64,000 nt of DNA from Cyathus striatus (taxonomy: Eukaryota; Basidiomycota; Agaricomycetes; Agaricales; Nidulariaceae): the NCBI GenBank assembly GCA_025738555.1, contig JAOVFP010000012.1, positions 496,001-560,000 of the forward strand, given 5' to 3'. Position 1 is the first letter of the stretch. Each line of letters starts with the position of its first letter. A model generated the notes under the pieces. It made no database searches. It was not told the origin of the DNA and was given only the letters and a program-made list of their open reading frames with translations. This document shows positions 1 through 12,634 of the stretch, piece by piece. Position numbers and translations under genes: made by a program.

Positions 1-53
1 TTATCATTTTATTTATCCTATTTTCTATATGCAACTCATGCGGATACTTACAG

Positions 54-638
54 ATATCGACGGCATCAAGATTCGTTCTGACGTTGAGGGAGGTGCTTCC
101 AAGAGGTCGTATAATTATCGAGTTGAGTTGGTTCTTCCTCCTTGACATGCGATCTTGTTATATCTTCCACTAGGTGGTCATGACCAAAGACCAAGTGGAA
201 ATGGACATGCGAGGCCGTTGTTCAGCAGGACAAAAAATGTTAGCGTCAATCATCATTCGTCTGGCCCTTTCCGATTCTTTTGGACAAAATTGTGGTATAC
301 TAGCTCTTGATGAGCCGACTAACGCTTTAGATACGGAGAATATCGATGCGTTGGCCTCTAGTCTCGTGGAGTACGTGGTTGATACCTGACTGATAAAGAT
401 CCCCATTTATTCGCCTTACAGCATAATTAACGAACGCAAGACACACTCCAACTTCCAGCTGATTATCATAACACATGACGAAAACTTCTTACGGAAGCTT
501 GGACAGAGTGACGTTATGGAGTACTACTGGTACGTGATATAAATTCCAGTGGGCTATTTCTAATGCCTTCATTACAGGAGAGTCTCCAGAGACTCCAGAC
601 AGAAGTCTGTCATTGATCGTCAACGGTTCAGAGAATAG
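54..638 (+). CDS. RAD50: RAD50 DNA repair ATPase, C-terminal end (partial)
   Basis: This is the 3' end of RAD50, the ATPase of the Mre11-Rad50-Nbs1/Xrs2 complex that tethers and processes DNA double-strand breaks in the nucleus. Four exons are visible: 54-130, 174-370, 422-529 and 578-638, and the gene continues off the left edge. The translation has the ABC signature ([14 protein letters not shown]), Walker B with D-loop ([12 protein letters not shown]), and the H-loop ([10 protein letters not shown]). The tail [12 protein letters not shown] resembles the extreme C-terminus of yeast Rad50. All splice phases fit and the frame is intact to the TAG at 636-638. The D-loop reads NALD where I recall TNLD in most Rad50 proteins, a change also common in other ABC ATPases. 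Identification is secure; only the last ~150 residues are present. Confidence 0.95.
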
Positions 639-1638
639 TTGTTGAGGCTCTCCGCGGCATTGGGCTATGTATGTCCATTATTCTTGAGTCTAGCTCCGCC
701 GATCTAGTCGCGCTGTCCCAAGCATAATCATTCTATATCCGTTGTATGATTTATACAAGTATTACTCTTCTGTTTTTCAGTCATGGGGACATTAATGAGA
801 TATATCCCTTATATATCCCTTCGACCGAGGTATTAACATTAACATGCGCTGGCAGGGTAACCGCAATTGCCAATCGGTGCGTTAGACTTTACCATTGAAA
901 CTGGAGAAAGTGTTGCGCCCTTTATTTCTTCAGTTTGAACAGACATATGACTACAAGTCGCGCTTTACCCTGCCTCAAAGAGCCTACTGTCATTACTCCG
1001 AGATTATGAATCTCCGAGATCCATCCCAAGTCGTTCCCCAAGCAGTTTCTCGCTAGCGATCAAATCATCAATCACGTTCCTCTTTTGCACCTGACGCACT
1101 GTTTTTGGATCCAAATATAGCTTACGCTTTCTGTGGGAAATATAACACTATCATTGGTAACACTGCATGGGGCAGAGCCCCACCATCATACCTCTCGTGG
1201 GCGACGACAAACCATATATGTCAACTATGCTCACTCGCAATATGCTCCCCTACTTGTTCTACCTCGGTCACTGTTTCAAGAACCAACGGTTACATCTCTT
1301 GGCCTTATTCACGTTGCATCTTTTCTTTTAATCGGTGATAATGGCATTTGCTTCATGCTTTCTCGTAACAGCCAACTCATATTCACGTGGCCACGTAAGC
1401 TATTCAGGCCGTGATGTCGTCTTTTGGAAAAGGTAGTTTGGCAAAATTGGTGCGCATCCCCGTGGCTCTCGTACGGGGCCATTTACTCGTATCGGATGGC
1501 AACTGTCCCCAAATTTGATTCGGATGCGGTTGTTTATCGGGGATGCAAGAGCACTCGACCTAGCAGAGTAATGTTCAAGTTATGTCATGGCAGTATAGTG
1601 CAAACCGCAATGGTTTAAAAGAAGAAAGAGATAATGAC
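639..1638. other. Intergenic, no gene seen
   Basis: About 1 kb between RAD50 and the NRPS-like gene. Short open frames exist (for example 1105-1414) but none shows a recognisable domain, splice logic or coding-like composition. It presumably holds the RAD50 terminator and the promoter of the downstream gene; I see no distinct motif. Confidence 0.5.
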
Positions 1639-4600
1639 ATGCTTTTTCAAGTCGCAACAGCAACAATGGAGCCCCGGCGTTCATCTCTCGCTGCAATTGG
1701 CAATCTTTCACCTTCTGATCGAGCGCTTTTCGACGACTTTGGCGTAGGCTCTACCGTGGTTCCGCCATTCCGTTGCGTCCATCACGCTTTTGAATTCCAT
1801 GCCCAGTCCAACCCTGGAGGTGTTGCTGTTCAGGATTTCGAGTATACAATCACGTACGGCGAACTCGACTTTCAGGCAAACAGTCTAGCGACGCGACTTC
1901 GTGACATTGGCGTTCGTACAGACTCTCGCGTTTGCCTCCTGGTGGAGAGGTCAATTCTTATGGTGGTGGGGATTGTTGCGGTTCTCAAAGCTGGGGCCGC
2001 CTATGTACCACTCGACGGTAACATTGTTTCCGATAGCACACTGCGACACGCTTTGAAGGACTCTGGATCATCTGTCGTACTTACTCTTCGAAAGTTCTCG
2101 CATAGAATCCTCAACACGCCTCAAGTTTTTTGCCTTGACGAAATCAGCTATGATAAATCGCCTTCTGAACACTGCAGCAAACCTGAAGATTGGTCCTCTC
2201 CAAAAGACGGAGCTTATGTTATTTACACTAGCGGTAAGTCTGTATTGTTATTGCGATATGAATCTACTAAATTTTGAATTAGGAACGACTGGAGTCCCAA
2301 AGGGTGTCGATGTTAGCCACGGCAACGTAATAAATCGTGAGTTAATTTACCGATTGCTAACGAATTGCATCCCTACCGCCGCTTTCAGTTTTGTGTATTG
2401 CTCCAGGGAACCTGGGATTGGGCCCTGGGGTTCGGGTATCGCAGCTAATGAACATCTCCTTTGATATGGCAGCATGGGTAGATTGTTTAAAGCCTGAATG
2501 TTGATGCTCATATTGACGCCTGATCTTACTAGGAAATCCTTGGAAGCCTTTGTAATGGAAGCACATTGTGCCTACGACGGAAAACGTCTAAAGAATGGCG
2601 TGCTGTAATGAAGACAGTCGATGTAGTAGTCGCAACCCCCTCCATGCTTCTCCCACACAACCCAGTGGATTATCCTAATATTAAGGTGGTCGCTGTTGCC
2701 GGAGAACCCTGTCCTAAAAGTACGAGAATTATGATACTACTATTGTGTGTTGTTTACTAGTAGCTGACGATAGTTCATTTTTAGATCTTGCGGATAATTG
2801 GGGGACCTACGCAAAGTTTTACAATTCTTGTGGTCCGACTGAGGTATGCATTGAATGTTCTCTGCAGTACGAAATAGACAACTTAATATGTCTGTTACTT
2901 CAGATAACTATCGTCAATACCATGCAATTGCATACTCCCGGTTTGTTTCTTAGCATCGGAAAGCCCACACCCAACAACAATGTTTACGTGCTCGATGAGA
3001 ATATGCAGCCGCTTCCAATCGGAACTGCAGGTATTATGTGGGCGGGAGGTGCAGGAATTAGCCGTGGGTATGTAAATCTTCCAGAGAAAACGGCAGAGCG
3101 TTACCGAATGGACCCATTCATGAATGATGGGTGAGTGGAAATCGCCTATCTTAGTACAGCTGCGTTAACCTCACAATTACCGGACATAGATCAATGATGT
3201 TTAACACTGGTGACTTGGGGTTAGTACTAAGTTATTGATAGGTCGCCTGTCTTTCATTCTGATGAGTCTCCAGTCGCTGGCTTCCAGATGGTACATTAGA
3301 ACATCTTGGTAGAATCGATAACCAAGTCAAGGTCAAGGTAAGCTCGTCTTGAAGTTAGTCAGGTCGACCGATCAATTACTTAATATAATATAATATAACT
3401 TCAGGGCTTCCGAGTGGAACTCGATGGTGTCGCATCAGCAATGGAGGTACGACCAGCTGAATTGCTTGTAACCAACTTCTAACTAGTGCTTAGACGTGCC
3501 CGGGTGTCAAGCTGCTACCGCAATTCTGATCGAAGGAGAATTATGGGGTTTTGTTATGCCGGCATCTACTACAGTTGAGGAGGTTCAAGCAGCTGCGGCC
3601 AAAATTCAACCATATTATGCAGTTCCCAGTAAAATTCTTCATCTCTTGGATTTCCCGAAAACAGCGTAAGCTTTCCTTTAATTTAATTGAGCGATGTCTT
3701 AGGTTCGATTAGAAATGGAAGACAGACAGAAGAGCTCTCCAGCAAATGGCTTTGGACTCAATGAAACAAGTTATACGTCTCGGCTCTGAAGTACCATCTC
3801 TTGTTTCCGACCAGAAACCCGTGGTCTACTACGTTAAAAACCCTCCATCTGTAGTTCTTCCACCTCTCGCCTATATCCCAGACTCTAAAGATTCGAGTGC
3901 TGGAATTATGGCTGGGACGGTAGCTGCGCTTCCTGAAAAGCAAAGCTCAGCTCCCGGGATCGAGGAAGTCGGCTCCGAAATTTCATCCATTCAAGCCTCT
4001 TCTCTTGAAAAAGAAGAATATCCATGGTCTGGATATGAAGACGACTATTTGCCAGAGAAGAAGCAAGGCAAGATTGTTCGTAACCTTCGCCATCAAATCT
4101 TCACCCTATACCGGCGCCTGTTTGGTGTCGTCTTTATTATCAATCTTGCGATTTTCATTTCTGTTCTTGTAAAAGGGACAGACTCCAAACAGCTGGGCTT
4201 AATTGTCGTGTCAAACCTATTTTGCGCTATATTAATGCGACAAGACTACGTTATTAACGCTTTTTTCACGGTGTTTTGCGCAGTTCCCACATCGTACGCT
4301 CCCCCGATGAATATCATTGTTCCCTCTTCTAATTCAGTCCTACAGCTGGCCTCTCGCAATTCGTAGAGTTTGCGCCAGAGTTTATCATATCGGGGGTTTA
4401 CATTCTGGCTGCGCTGTATCTGGATTGGTGTGGTTAATCCTATTTACAGGACAAGCTACCAAGGAATTAGTCCAGGGTGGAAAGGTAATAGTAACCTTTC
4501 TTGGACTATTGCAAAGTGCAGAGTCTCACTATTTTGATTAGGTTTCAATCCCAACTGTCACTATCACCTACTGTATTCTTCTCTTGTTGGTCGGGATTGT

Positions 4601-5655
4601 GGTATTGGCATATCCTGCCTTTAGGTCTAAGCATCATGATAGCTTTGAGCGGGTTCACAGATTTCTTGGATGGACTGCAACGGCTCTTGTCTGGTGCCAG
4701 GTTTGTTTCTTGTATGTTAATGATGTTCTAATTATGAAGCTGAAGAGTATACAGGTTGTTTTATTAGTAAATGATTTTAAGTTAGAGACACAAACCCTCG
4801 GACAAGCGTTGATACATGCGCCGCCATTCTGGCTAGTGCTGATTATGACTTGCAAGTGTTCGTTTTTGAGACAAAAGTAAACATACTGACAGCTGTTTAG
4901 GGTCTATCATCCTTCCATGGCTTAGGCTTCGAAAAGTTCCCGTTCGCAGTGAGGTGCTGTCGAACCATGCGGTACGACTCCATTTCGATTATGGTAAAAA
5001 TGTTTCTCTTTCAACACTTCAATCTTGCTAATAATGTATACAGTCACTCCGATACCTGGAAGCTTTACTCGTCTTTCGGAAAGTCCACTGATGGAATGGC
5101 ATGGATTTGCAACTATTCCCGAACCTGGCAAGAATGGCTATTCGCTTGTCGTAAGCCGTGCTGGCGACTGGACTGGCAGGCAGATCGCGAATCCCCCCAC
5201 TGAGATGTGGGTACGTGGTATACCTACTTGTGGTGTCCTCCGTATTGTTCCTCTGTTCCGCCGAGTTATTTTTGTTGCAACGGGTTCCGGAATTGGACCA
5301 TGTGCCCCTTGTATCCTCGATCAACGGGTTCCAATTCGTCTCCTGTGGACTTCTCCAAACGTCCGCCAGACATTCGGTGATAAACTAGTTGATTCACTTC
5401 TCCAAGCTTCGCCTGATGCAGTGATATATGGTACGTACAAATTCCTCATTAAGTTCATTACCTTAGTCTAAATTGCCTTTCGAAGACACACGTGCGCATG
5501 GAAAACCAGACATGGTGAAACTTACATATCGTCTGGTCAAGGAATTTGACGCGGAAGCTGTCTGTGTTATCTCTAATCAAAAACTAACAAGGAAAGTCGT
5601 ATACGGTATGATGAGCAGGGGTATTCCGGCATTTGGTGCAATTTGGGACTCTTAA
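1639..5655 (+). CDS. NRPS-like protein: adenylation domain, membrane domain, FAD/NAD reductase-like domain
   Basis: Seventeen exons (1639-2233, 2283-2336, 2389-2477, 2533-2719, 2785-2843, 2904-3130, 3190-3219, 3274-3337, 3405-3446, 3494-3665, 3713-4293, 4346-4484, 4542-4700, 4755-4851, 4901-4993, 5044-5430, 5486-5655) give about 1048 residues. The first half is an NRPS-type adenylation domain: A3 YTSGTTGVPKG, A5 NSCGPTE, A7 MFNTGDLG, A8 RIDNQVKVKGFRVELDG, A10 near TDRRAL. There is no carrier-domain serine motif after A10. A linker follows, then about six membrane segments with ferric-reductase-like histidines (GGLHSG, ERVHRFLGW) and a reductase module (VATGSGIGP nucleotide loop). I think it belongs to the monomodular fungal NPS12-type family, though that name is from memory. 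Two one-base deletions are needed to keep frame, near 3508 (CC read as C) and 3719 (AAA read as AA). The intron at 4852-4900 uses a GC donor. The start could also be the ATG at 1666. Substrate unknown. Confidence 0.8.
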
Positions 5656-5865
5656 ATCATTACAATAGTTTTTAAAACTCGATCCCTCCTTTATTTCAGA
5701 TGTACATACTATTCAATTCTAAGATAAGATAGTACGATATCAATATCTTGTTTCTATCAGCTTACGTATTACTAACATCAAGTACAAATAAGATCTTTTG
5801 AAGATTCCGCAGCGCTGTGTCGTGCGCAAACCAACCGCAAACTGAGATAGCAGCTAGCTTCCGTA

Positions 5866-7355
5866 ATGGCAGAACTCGACTTACAAAAAGAGTGTCCTGC
5901 TATCTGCCTTCTTCCTCATCCTACTGCAAGAAGTCATGCTATTGCAGCAAAATTCATCACTGCTGGCTCAATCCTCGTCTCAGTTCCCTCTCTTGCCTCT
6001 GTTCTTGTGGAACGTGAGAAAGGGCGAAGATGCGATTCTTGTCATAGGGTACAATGTGTAGAACGTTCTCTGCGTAAATGCAGTGGATGCGCATCCTATT
6101 GGTATTGCGACATTAAATGTTGGGCTATATAATAAATTCATCTTCGCTGCTTGATGACTCATTTACTCAGGTCAGGAAACGGATTGGCGAGCACAACATA
6201 AGCGCATATGCAAGCATTACAACAAGTTCATAGCTTCTTCCGAGTATCAGTTGCTGCCGCCTCATAAAAAATTGGACTCCATACTTCTCTCACATCTGGT
6301 CGCTCGACATATGTTGTCCTGTGACGAGATAACCTCCCTCCCCATGTCTATCTTTCAATCGCTGATGCCGTGGCCTAGTGGCAATGTTGATTGCCCGCCT
6401 GTTTGCCTTGGATCTACTATGTCTCTAGACTTGCTTACAAACTGGTATTCACGTTTTGGGAATAACAATTTCGTAATACATTCGCATCTCTCTACATTTG
6501 GTCACGGCATTTTCCCTTTAGCAAGCCGGACTTTTTAATCATTCATGTTTGCCTAATGCTGCGCCGAAATATACTTTATCTGGAGCTAGACCCGTGGTGA
6601 TGGAGGTTGTGGCATTGCGCGACATTTCGCCGGATGAGGAGGTAAAGTGGCTACAAGAGTATTATGGTGTCGTTGTGTAACGAATATTTGTTAAACAGAT
6701 AACGATTCCGTACTTAGACCCTGCGCTGCTTCAAAGCCGTCATCAAATGCTCGAGTTGTCATATGGCTTCCGGTGTCATTGTGTCAGCTGTACCTTCCTG
6801 CATAATGTGGGAGATATCTCAAACTTCAGTACGGATCCTAAGGTTCTGGGTAAACATCTTACAGCTTTTGTTGGGGTACAAGGCCGTATAGGATCTGAGC
6901 TACCGTCTGTCTCAATGCAACAGTTACCACCTAGTTTAAATGGTGTGTTGCACGAAGCATATATAACTAGTGTTGCTGAATCCTTCAGCTCGTCATCTCA
7001 TGGTGGCGACTACACGGTGGCTCTTGAATCGGGAAGAATACTTCTAGCTCTTTATCTGTTGATCTATCCACAAAACTATCCGCAAATTGGTCAGCGTTCC
7101 TGGTGGTCATGTCTATAGAGTCTCTTGCTAATCTTACTAGGACTACACTTACTGGAACTTGCCAAGGTGCGATGGAACGCAAGTATCAGTACAAATGCAG
7201 CCATTGGCGGTGTCGAGGAACGTGTTATGAAGGGAGAAGTGCGGGACTTTCTTGCGCTTTCCCGCAGAGTCCTTATGGTTTTCGGACCGGAAGGTGATAT
7301 GAACGATAGTCCCCTCTCACAGCTCGCGCAGCTTGAGAAGTTACTGGACGAGTAA
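5866..7355 (+). CDS. SET/MYND (SMYD-type) protein, probable lysine methyltransferase
   Basis: Exons 5866-6118, 6171-6641, 6699-7089 and 7141-7355 encode about 442 residues if one base is removed. A MYND zinc finger interrupts the N-terminal SET half: a CDSCH...CSGC...YWYCDIKC run followed by the WRAQHKRIC pattern. The SET core NHSCLPNA follows, with DPALLQSRHQMLELSYGF and a post-SET CxCxxC (CHCVSC). This order, SET-MYND-SET-post-SET, is that of the SMYD and Set5/Set6 group, which methylate lysines on histones or other proteins using S-adenosylmethionine. The frame breaks just before NHSC: the T run at 6532-6536 seems one base too long. The same NHSC frame is open on both sides, so the protein is recognisable throughout. 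Family call is firm; the target is unknown. Confidence 0.85.
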
Positions 7356-8090
7356 CTCGCAATGGTACCTGAGTCCTTGTGAAGAATCTGGTGACTTGAC
7401 ACGGTTGGTGCATTTGCTAATAGGTGATTCGCAAAAGAGCAGTGTGGTCATGCTCACGCTGATCTACCAAATAGGCTACTTAATGTATTGATATGTCTTA
7501 AAGTCCGCTCTATCACCGTTGCCTTGGCTCTCGTGTATTAGGTAAGTGGCGGTATGCCACCCTCGGTCTATTTATGTCTTCTACCTGTCTTATACTATAG
7601 GAAGGTGGTTATAGAAGATACTGTACAGTGGGAGGCAAGTGGGAGGAGTCAGGTTTTCTTTTCGATCTCACTCTCGGATTGCCGCGTATGCCAACCAATG
7701 ACATTCTTTTCCTTAAAGTTTTCTCTCAGATGATAGATAGGACCATTTTCCATCCCTAAATCCCTATAGTTCCGTTTCCCATTCGTGCGCTCTTACGCAT
7801 GGCCACATATCTCAGCGCTGACCCAAATGATCTGCATAGCGGTGATGAGTGCGGGCAAGTCTGATTATGCGCGATGATAAAGCCAAGTCGACAAGTCGCC
7901 TCGTGGAATGTCACGGTAATTGGCTGCCGTAATTACATTCGGGCGTCTGCAGGCTAGCTCTGAAGTCTTCTTCGCCTAGTCTGTTTTGGTAAACTTCCAT
8001 TGGAGCTGTATGTATATTAGGAGCCTACTCGCTTCCAAATGTTTCAAGCCCTGGCAAATAGCCTCCGGCCCAACCTCGACACAGACCACC
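7356..8090. other. Intergenic, no gene seen
   Basis: Stretch of 735 bases between the SET/MYND gene and the DUF4436 gene, both on the plus strand. No open frame with coding features was found. It should contain a terminator and the next promoter; the bases just before 8091 (gaccaccatg) give a good start context. Confidence 0.5.
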
Positions 8091-9813
8091 ATGTCGTCGT
8101 TCCGACTACCTACTTTCATGCGCCCACGTCGCTCTTTTCATCGGCTTCGCTCGTTCCACTTGTCTCCTTCAGAGGCTGCACAAGGTAACGCTGATACCAT
8201 ACCACAGGTCCCCATGGGAGACACAAAATCCCATAGTCTTACCCGCTCCAGGGATTCAATGCGCATGAATATTGTAAGACCCCCAGCCAACCTTGCCATT
8301 CCTTTAAGGGGTTCCACAATTGTTATTCTTGCTATTATATCTTCATTATTCTTCATCCTCTCCATTTCTTTTGCGTTCATTGGCGCTGATGCGGATGAAC
8401 CTTTCTTCATGCGCACGCTGGATGACGTTGCGACAACCTCTCCTGGGGTATGTATTATTAATTTATGTATAATGAAGCTTGCTAATTTATTGTAAAGATT
8501 GTGCTCGTCGGAGAGAGCGTCGACGTAGATGTTGATGAACCTTCAATTACTATACGCTGGTCGATCCTAGGATGCGGTGACGGTTTCGTACTTTCTGGCT
8601 CAGAAGGAGTTCACGGAAGCAAAACCTGTGGGCTTCCCGCGGATCCGCTTTACATCTTTGTGGATAAGTAAGTGTCTCATTGGTTTGAACACTTCCAATA
8701 TTCTAACATGCTTTCCCAGCGACATTGAACCTGCAGCTACATATGATCCCAGCCAAATCCCTTTCAATAGGGATACAGGACATCGACGAAGGTGTGTTGC
8801 AATGGAAGAACGTTTGGTTATGAGAGCTCACTTGGAACAGCATTCAGAACCTGGTTCAATTTGACAGCGACCATGTCCTTGACGTTCACGAAGCAAGAAT
8901 GTATCCCTTCGATACATATTTCCTTTCAAGTACCCTTCGAGCCATGTCATTCAAGAATGAAACTGTTCCCATCCGTAAAGCGGCGACTATCGATATTACT
9001 TCAAGTTTTGATATATTCACTACGGACATTGATAGCTACTCAAACACCACCGATGAGCAAGAATTGGCTAGTCGTGATATCGATATGCACGTCAGTCGAC
9101 CAAGCGAAGCTCGAGCGTTCACACTAGTTCTTTTCGCCCTCAGCTGGGTTCTTACTCATGTTACTATTGGACATGTTATTATTGCAAGAAGACTCGAAGG
9201 AATGAAGCCGTTATTCAAGCATTTAATCTCTAGTGGAGCAATTCTTGTGGCGATACCACAGCTTCGTAATAGTATGCCAGATGCACCTGGACTAGATGGT
9301 ACGTATTATAGTATCTTCTAATAAACCTTCTTTACTGACAAATAGTTGTAACATAGGTGTGCTTATCGGTACGTCGCAACCCGTTCTCGCTCGCAACCGA
9401 CTACTAATTTTTTTCGCCGTAGATTGCATCGGTTTCTTCCCGCAAATGATCATCACTGGAATTTCCGTTGTGACGTTACTCTGTTATATGGCAATTCGGA
9501 GTTCGACCATATATCCAATCCACCTCCAGCTCTACTTCCTCCTCCTATATCGCCTATGCGTTCATCTTCGCTGACTCCTCGGCCTCGTCCCCCGCCTTCT
9601 CCCACAACAACATCGTCATCAATGGAGATTGCTCAATATGAGATGTATCGTCTCATGAAACATCTAAAGGGAGATTATGTATTCCCTCCCGTAAAACCAT
9701 CGCATCGTCTTACACCTTCCGATCCCTCCAAGCCTGTTCATCGAAGAATCAAAACCATGTCTAAGATCATGGAAGCTGGTGAAGTCTCTCACTGGTCTGA
9801 TGAAGAACGTTGA
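8091..9813 (+). CDS. DUF4436 integral membrane protein
   Basis: Exons 8091-8447, 8498-8667, 8720-8791, 8841-9298, 9357-9368 and 9423-9813 give about 486 residues. A basic N-terminus (RPRRSFHRLRS) precedes a first membrane segment (VILAIISSLFFILSISFAF). A lumenal or extracellular-type region follows, containing FDSDHVLDVHEARMYPFDTY, then three C-terminal membrane segments, the loop LRNSMPDAP, DGVLIDCIGFFPQ and a proline-rich cytosolic tail. The YPFD and MPDAP signatures are what I recognise as DUF4436, a family of unknown function common in fungi. Exon 5 is only 12 nt. The frame of the last membrane segment and the tail differ by one base; adding one G at 9498-9499 (CGGAG to CGGGAG) joins them as AIREFDHISNPPP. 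The start was chosen for context and because it gives a short positively charged leader. Confidence 0.75.
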
Positions 9814-9985
9814 TGGAAGACGGATCGGTACTTTCACCTTATATTTGTTTATCTAATCACATACCCTTTCTTGGAAGTTCGTCCTTTCTTGTGTATTCTG
9901 TATTCGTATGTACTTATGGTTGGAATGGTAACTATCTTGAATCGGCGTGTCAACGCTGTAGAACAAATATCTGAAAGGCTATTGC

Positions 9986-10870
9986 TTACGAGATAAGAAA
10001 TTCCGCGGGGAAATTTTTAATGACAAGCAAAATAGAAGTGTGTCGACTTTGGCGTTCCCTGCGCAGGCGAGAGCGTATCAGCCGTCCATCAATTCGTGCA
10101 CACTTGAAGAGGGCAGTTTGACAGAGGCAATAGAGAAGGCTGAAGGGTTGTACTGCTCGTTCAACCTCACGCCTGACTGAATGTACGTACACAGTTTCCC
10201 CACAGCGCTGCCATGAGTCTCCGTTGATAAAAAATGCAGTAGCGAGCTCCATGCGTATCCTGTCTTCGAAATAGGATTGGTAAACGACTGTGGCGCATAT
10301 CGTTCCACCTCAGCGCGGATCTCCTTCCCCTATTAGTATTTGCTCCTCCAAATCCTTGGTTGTTTTACTTGATACGAATAAAGGCGTGGCTCTGGCATGG
10401 CGTTCATATTCCTCAATGAGGGCTGCGCAATGAGGCGGTAATGCATTCGCTGATACCGACGAAGAGTCTAATCAACGTTTGGAGTTATCCGTACGGACTA
10501 ATGGTTCGCCGTCCCGAAGAGCATACGACAATAGTGCAAGCATTATCAGGTCGCTGTACCCAGTTGCAGAGAGGAGCATCAAGTAGGTGGCAATATGCCA
10601 GTTCGGTGGTGCGCAACAAGAAAATATATATAATGGCTTGAGGGAGATTGAGCGGAACCTCAGCTTTAACAAACCCTTACCTGCCCTTACGCATTGAAGA
10701 AGTCTCGCCTAGCATTCCGCTCCAAAATCTGATTCCAAAGAAGTTTAGTTTGACAAAGCGATATCGCGCTCGTCACAACTTTTCCCGTAAAAGGCTATTT
10801 GACAAGAGCTTAGCTATATGCATATACCAGATGGGGAGCACCGACAGGGTTCTGTAGTGGCGTGGCCTAT
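9986..10870 (-). pseudogene. Unidentified coding-like region, broken frames
   Basis: On the minus strand several segments read like protein but in different frames. About 10690-10760 gives TKLLWNQILERNARRDFF, about 10330-10450 gives LPPHCAALIEEYERHARATP and FVSSKTTKDLEEQI, and 10078-10320 gives EVERYAPQSFTNPISKTGYA. The last two join in frame if one base is dropped near 10323 (CC on the plus strand), making an uninterrupted run of about 110 residues. I do not recognise the family. It may be a real gene with unresolved introns and one sequencing error, or a decayed copy. There is no clear start or stop. Confidence 0.35.
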
Positions 10871-11186
10871 GATATATGATAATTTAATACATACCCTACA
10901 TTATAGTGCTAGAAGAGATAGCTAGCCGGGCAACACAAAGAGTTGTACTTTCAGTCAGGAAGTCTTTATTTCCGGCCACGAGGTGATGGGCGAAACACAT
11001 CATGCTGGTGACACTGTACCCTTCAAATATTGGGTAACACGGCTCAAGGAACTTGTAAAGTCAAACCACTTTCCAATATCGTACAAATGCGAAATACAAA
11101 GCGTTCTACAAATCGCCGAACAACCTCTTTCTATAATTAAATATTTATTAAAATCAAATACCACATGAAGAAAATGAAATGAAATC

Positions 11187-12044
11187 TTACAATCTAACTG
11201 GGGCTTCACTGAATACAGAGGGGCCACCCACCATTTCGCGCGGCCACACATCTCTCAGGAACCATCCGACATGACCGACAGCGCAGCCCATGAGGTCAGC
11301 AGTAGCAGCTTTCCATGTTCCATTTATGACCCACGAAAACGCAACGAGTGCTACCGGAAGATAGGGCGCTGTTATTGTGATCAGGCCGAAGAGGGATATA
11401 GGTGTTGATGGGTGCCTTCGCGACCAGATGTATATCGGGACGAAAGCAAGTGGAGATGATAGGAAGGGCATGTTGAACAATGGAGATAAAGCCTGAAAAT
11501 ATATAAGGATATCATAATTTCAGAATAGATTATGAAAGTCACCAGGAGCATAACGGCTGACTGAAGGAGAAGCCAAAAATAATCGGCCCTTCTGTTCGCA
11601 AATGTGGATTCCTCTAACATTCGACTATAGCGCATGCTATATAGTTATGTTAGATAATATATGGGGTAGATAATCGGGGTATGAGACATACAAGAAGAAT
11701 AAGTGGAAGACAAAATCCACGGATATAGATCCAAAGTAAAAGAAATTGGTCACTGCTCGCCATGGCTGAAACGTTGTGCACATCGTGAGTACTGACGAAT
11801 TTCTGCCGCTAAACATGAAACATACCTGAACATTCACAAAAGCGCTCTTAAAACTGAAGTAGAGTTGTAACGGTGTCACCAGCTGACATTGCTAAACACG
11901 CCAGTACGGCGTAACAGTGAGCACTGTCCTTTCCGGGCTATAAAGCAAACTTACAATAGCCAAGCTCGTGGCAACACAAAGTGCGAGCCAGCCGCGAGTT
12001 ATGGGTGGTATTTGTCTAATCCAGGCTTCAATTCCGACAGGCAT
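11187..12044 (-). CDS. Derlin (Der1-like ER protein)
   Basis: Five exons on the minus strand (12044-11955, 11891-11826, 11765-11692, 11636-11543, 11492-11187) give 209 residues with consistent phases. The translation shows the Derlin hallmarks: PWRAVTNFFYFG, DFVFHLFFLMRYSRMLEE, FANRRADYFWLLL and several membrane segments, ending with the WPREMVGG stretch near the C-terminus. Derlins are rhomboid pseudoproteases of the ER membrane that take part in retrotranslocation of misfolded proteins (ERAD). The start MPVGIEAWIRQIPP fits the short cytosolic N-terminus of the family. UFD2, elsewhere in this window, acts later in the same general pathway but is not linked to this gene. Confidence 0.93.
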
Positions 12045-12634
12045 GCTTGACGGTAGGTGCAAAAGAGCGCAGATGCAATGGATTCGTTTGCAGTCAATGT
12101 CAGAGTTGTGTTAGAGCTGCTAAATTAGTACCCTGACACGTCGCCCATAAGCGCGTGTCCTTTGTTTGTCTGAAAGATTGTGATTAAACAAGTAATTGAC
12201 AAACACGCCTTTGGGAAACAACTACATACAACCTGCATACGGACTTGTCACTTTCATTAACTTACCTCTCAGACCTATTCACGATCTTGGACAGTACTAC
12301 ATTCAAATGAACATAAATTGACTTGGGTATATCTCTGCTACTCGTACGCATGTTTATATATTCAACAACATGAAAGAGAAAATGACCACAAGAAACCAAG
12401 TGTCATATATAAAAGACAATCAACACAAACTACAATACGTACTAGTATGTTCAATAGAAGGCCAAACGAAATATAGACAATAAAACATCATACAGCATAA
12501 AAATACGTATAGCGACCAGCGCAAACAACGGGGAGGAACCTCGTGTTTTTCACCTTTCATATCACATACCCACTATACCCATAAGAAATTAAATACCAAG
12601 GTCATGCCCACGCTGACACTGGACCCCAATCCCA
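12045..12634. other. Intergenic, no gene seen
   Basis: About 590 bases between the Derlin start and the stop of the next minus-strand gene. It is AT-rich near 12300-12560 and holds no supported open frame. It should contain the Derlin promoter and the 3' end of the neighbouring transcript. Confidence 0.5.
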
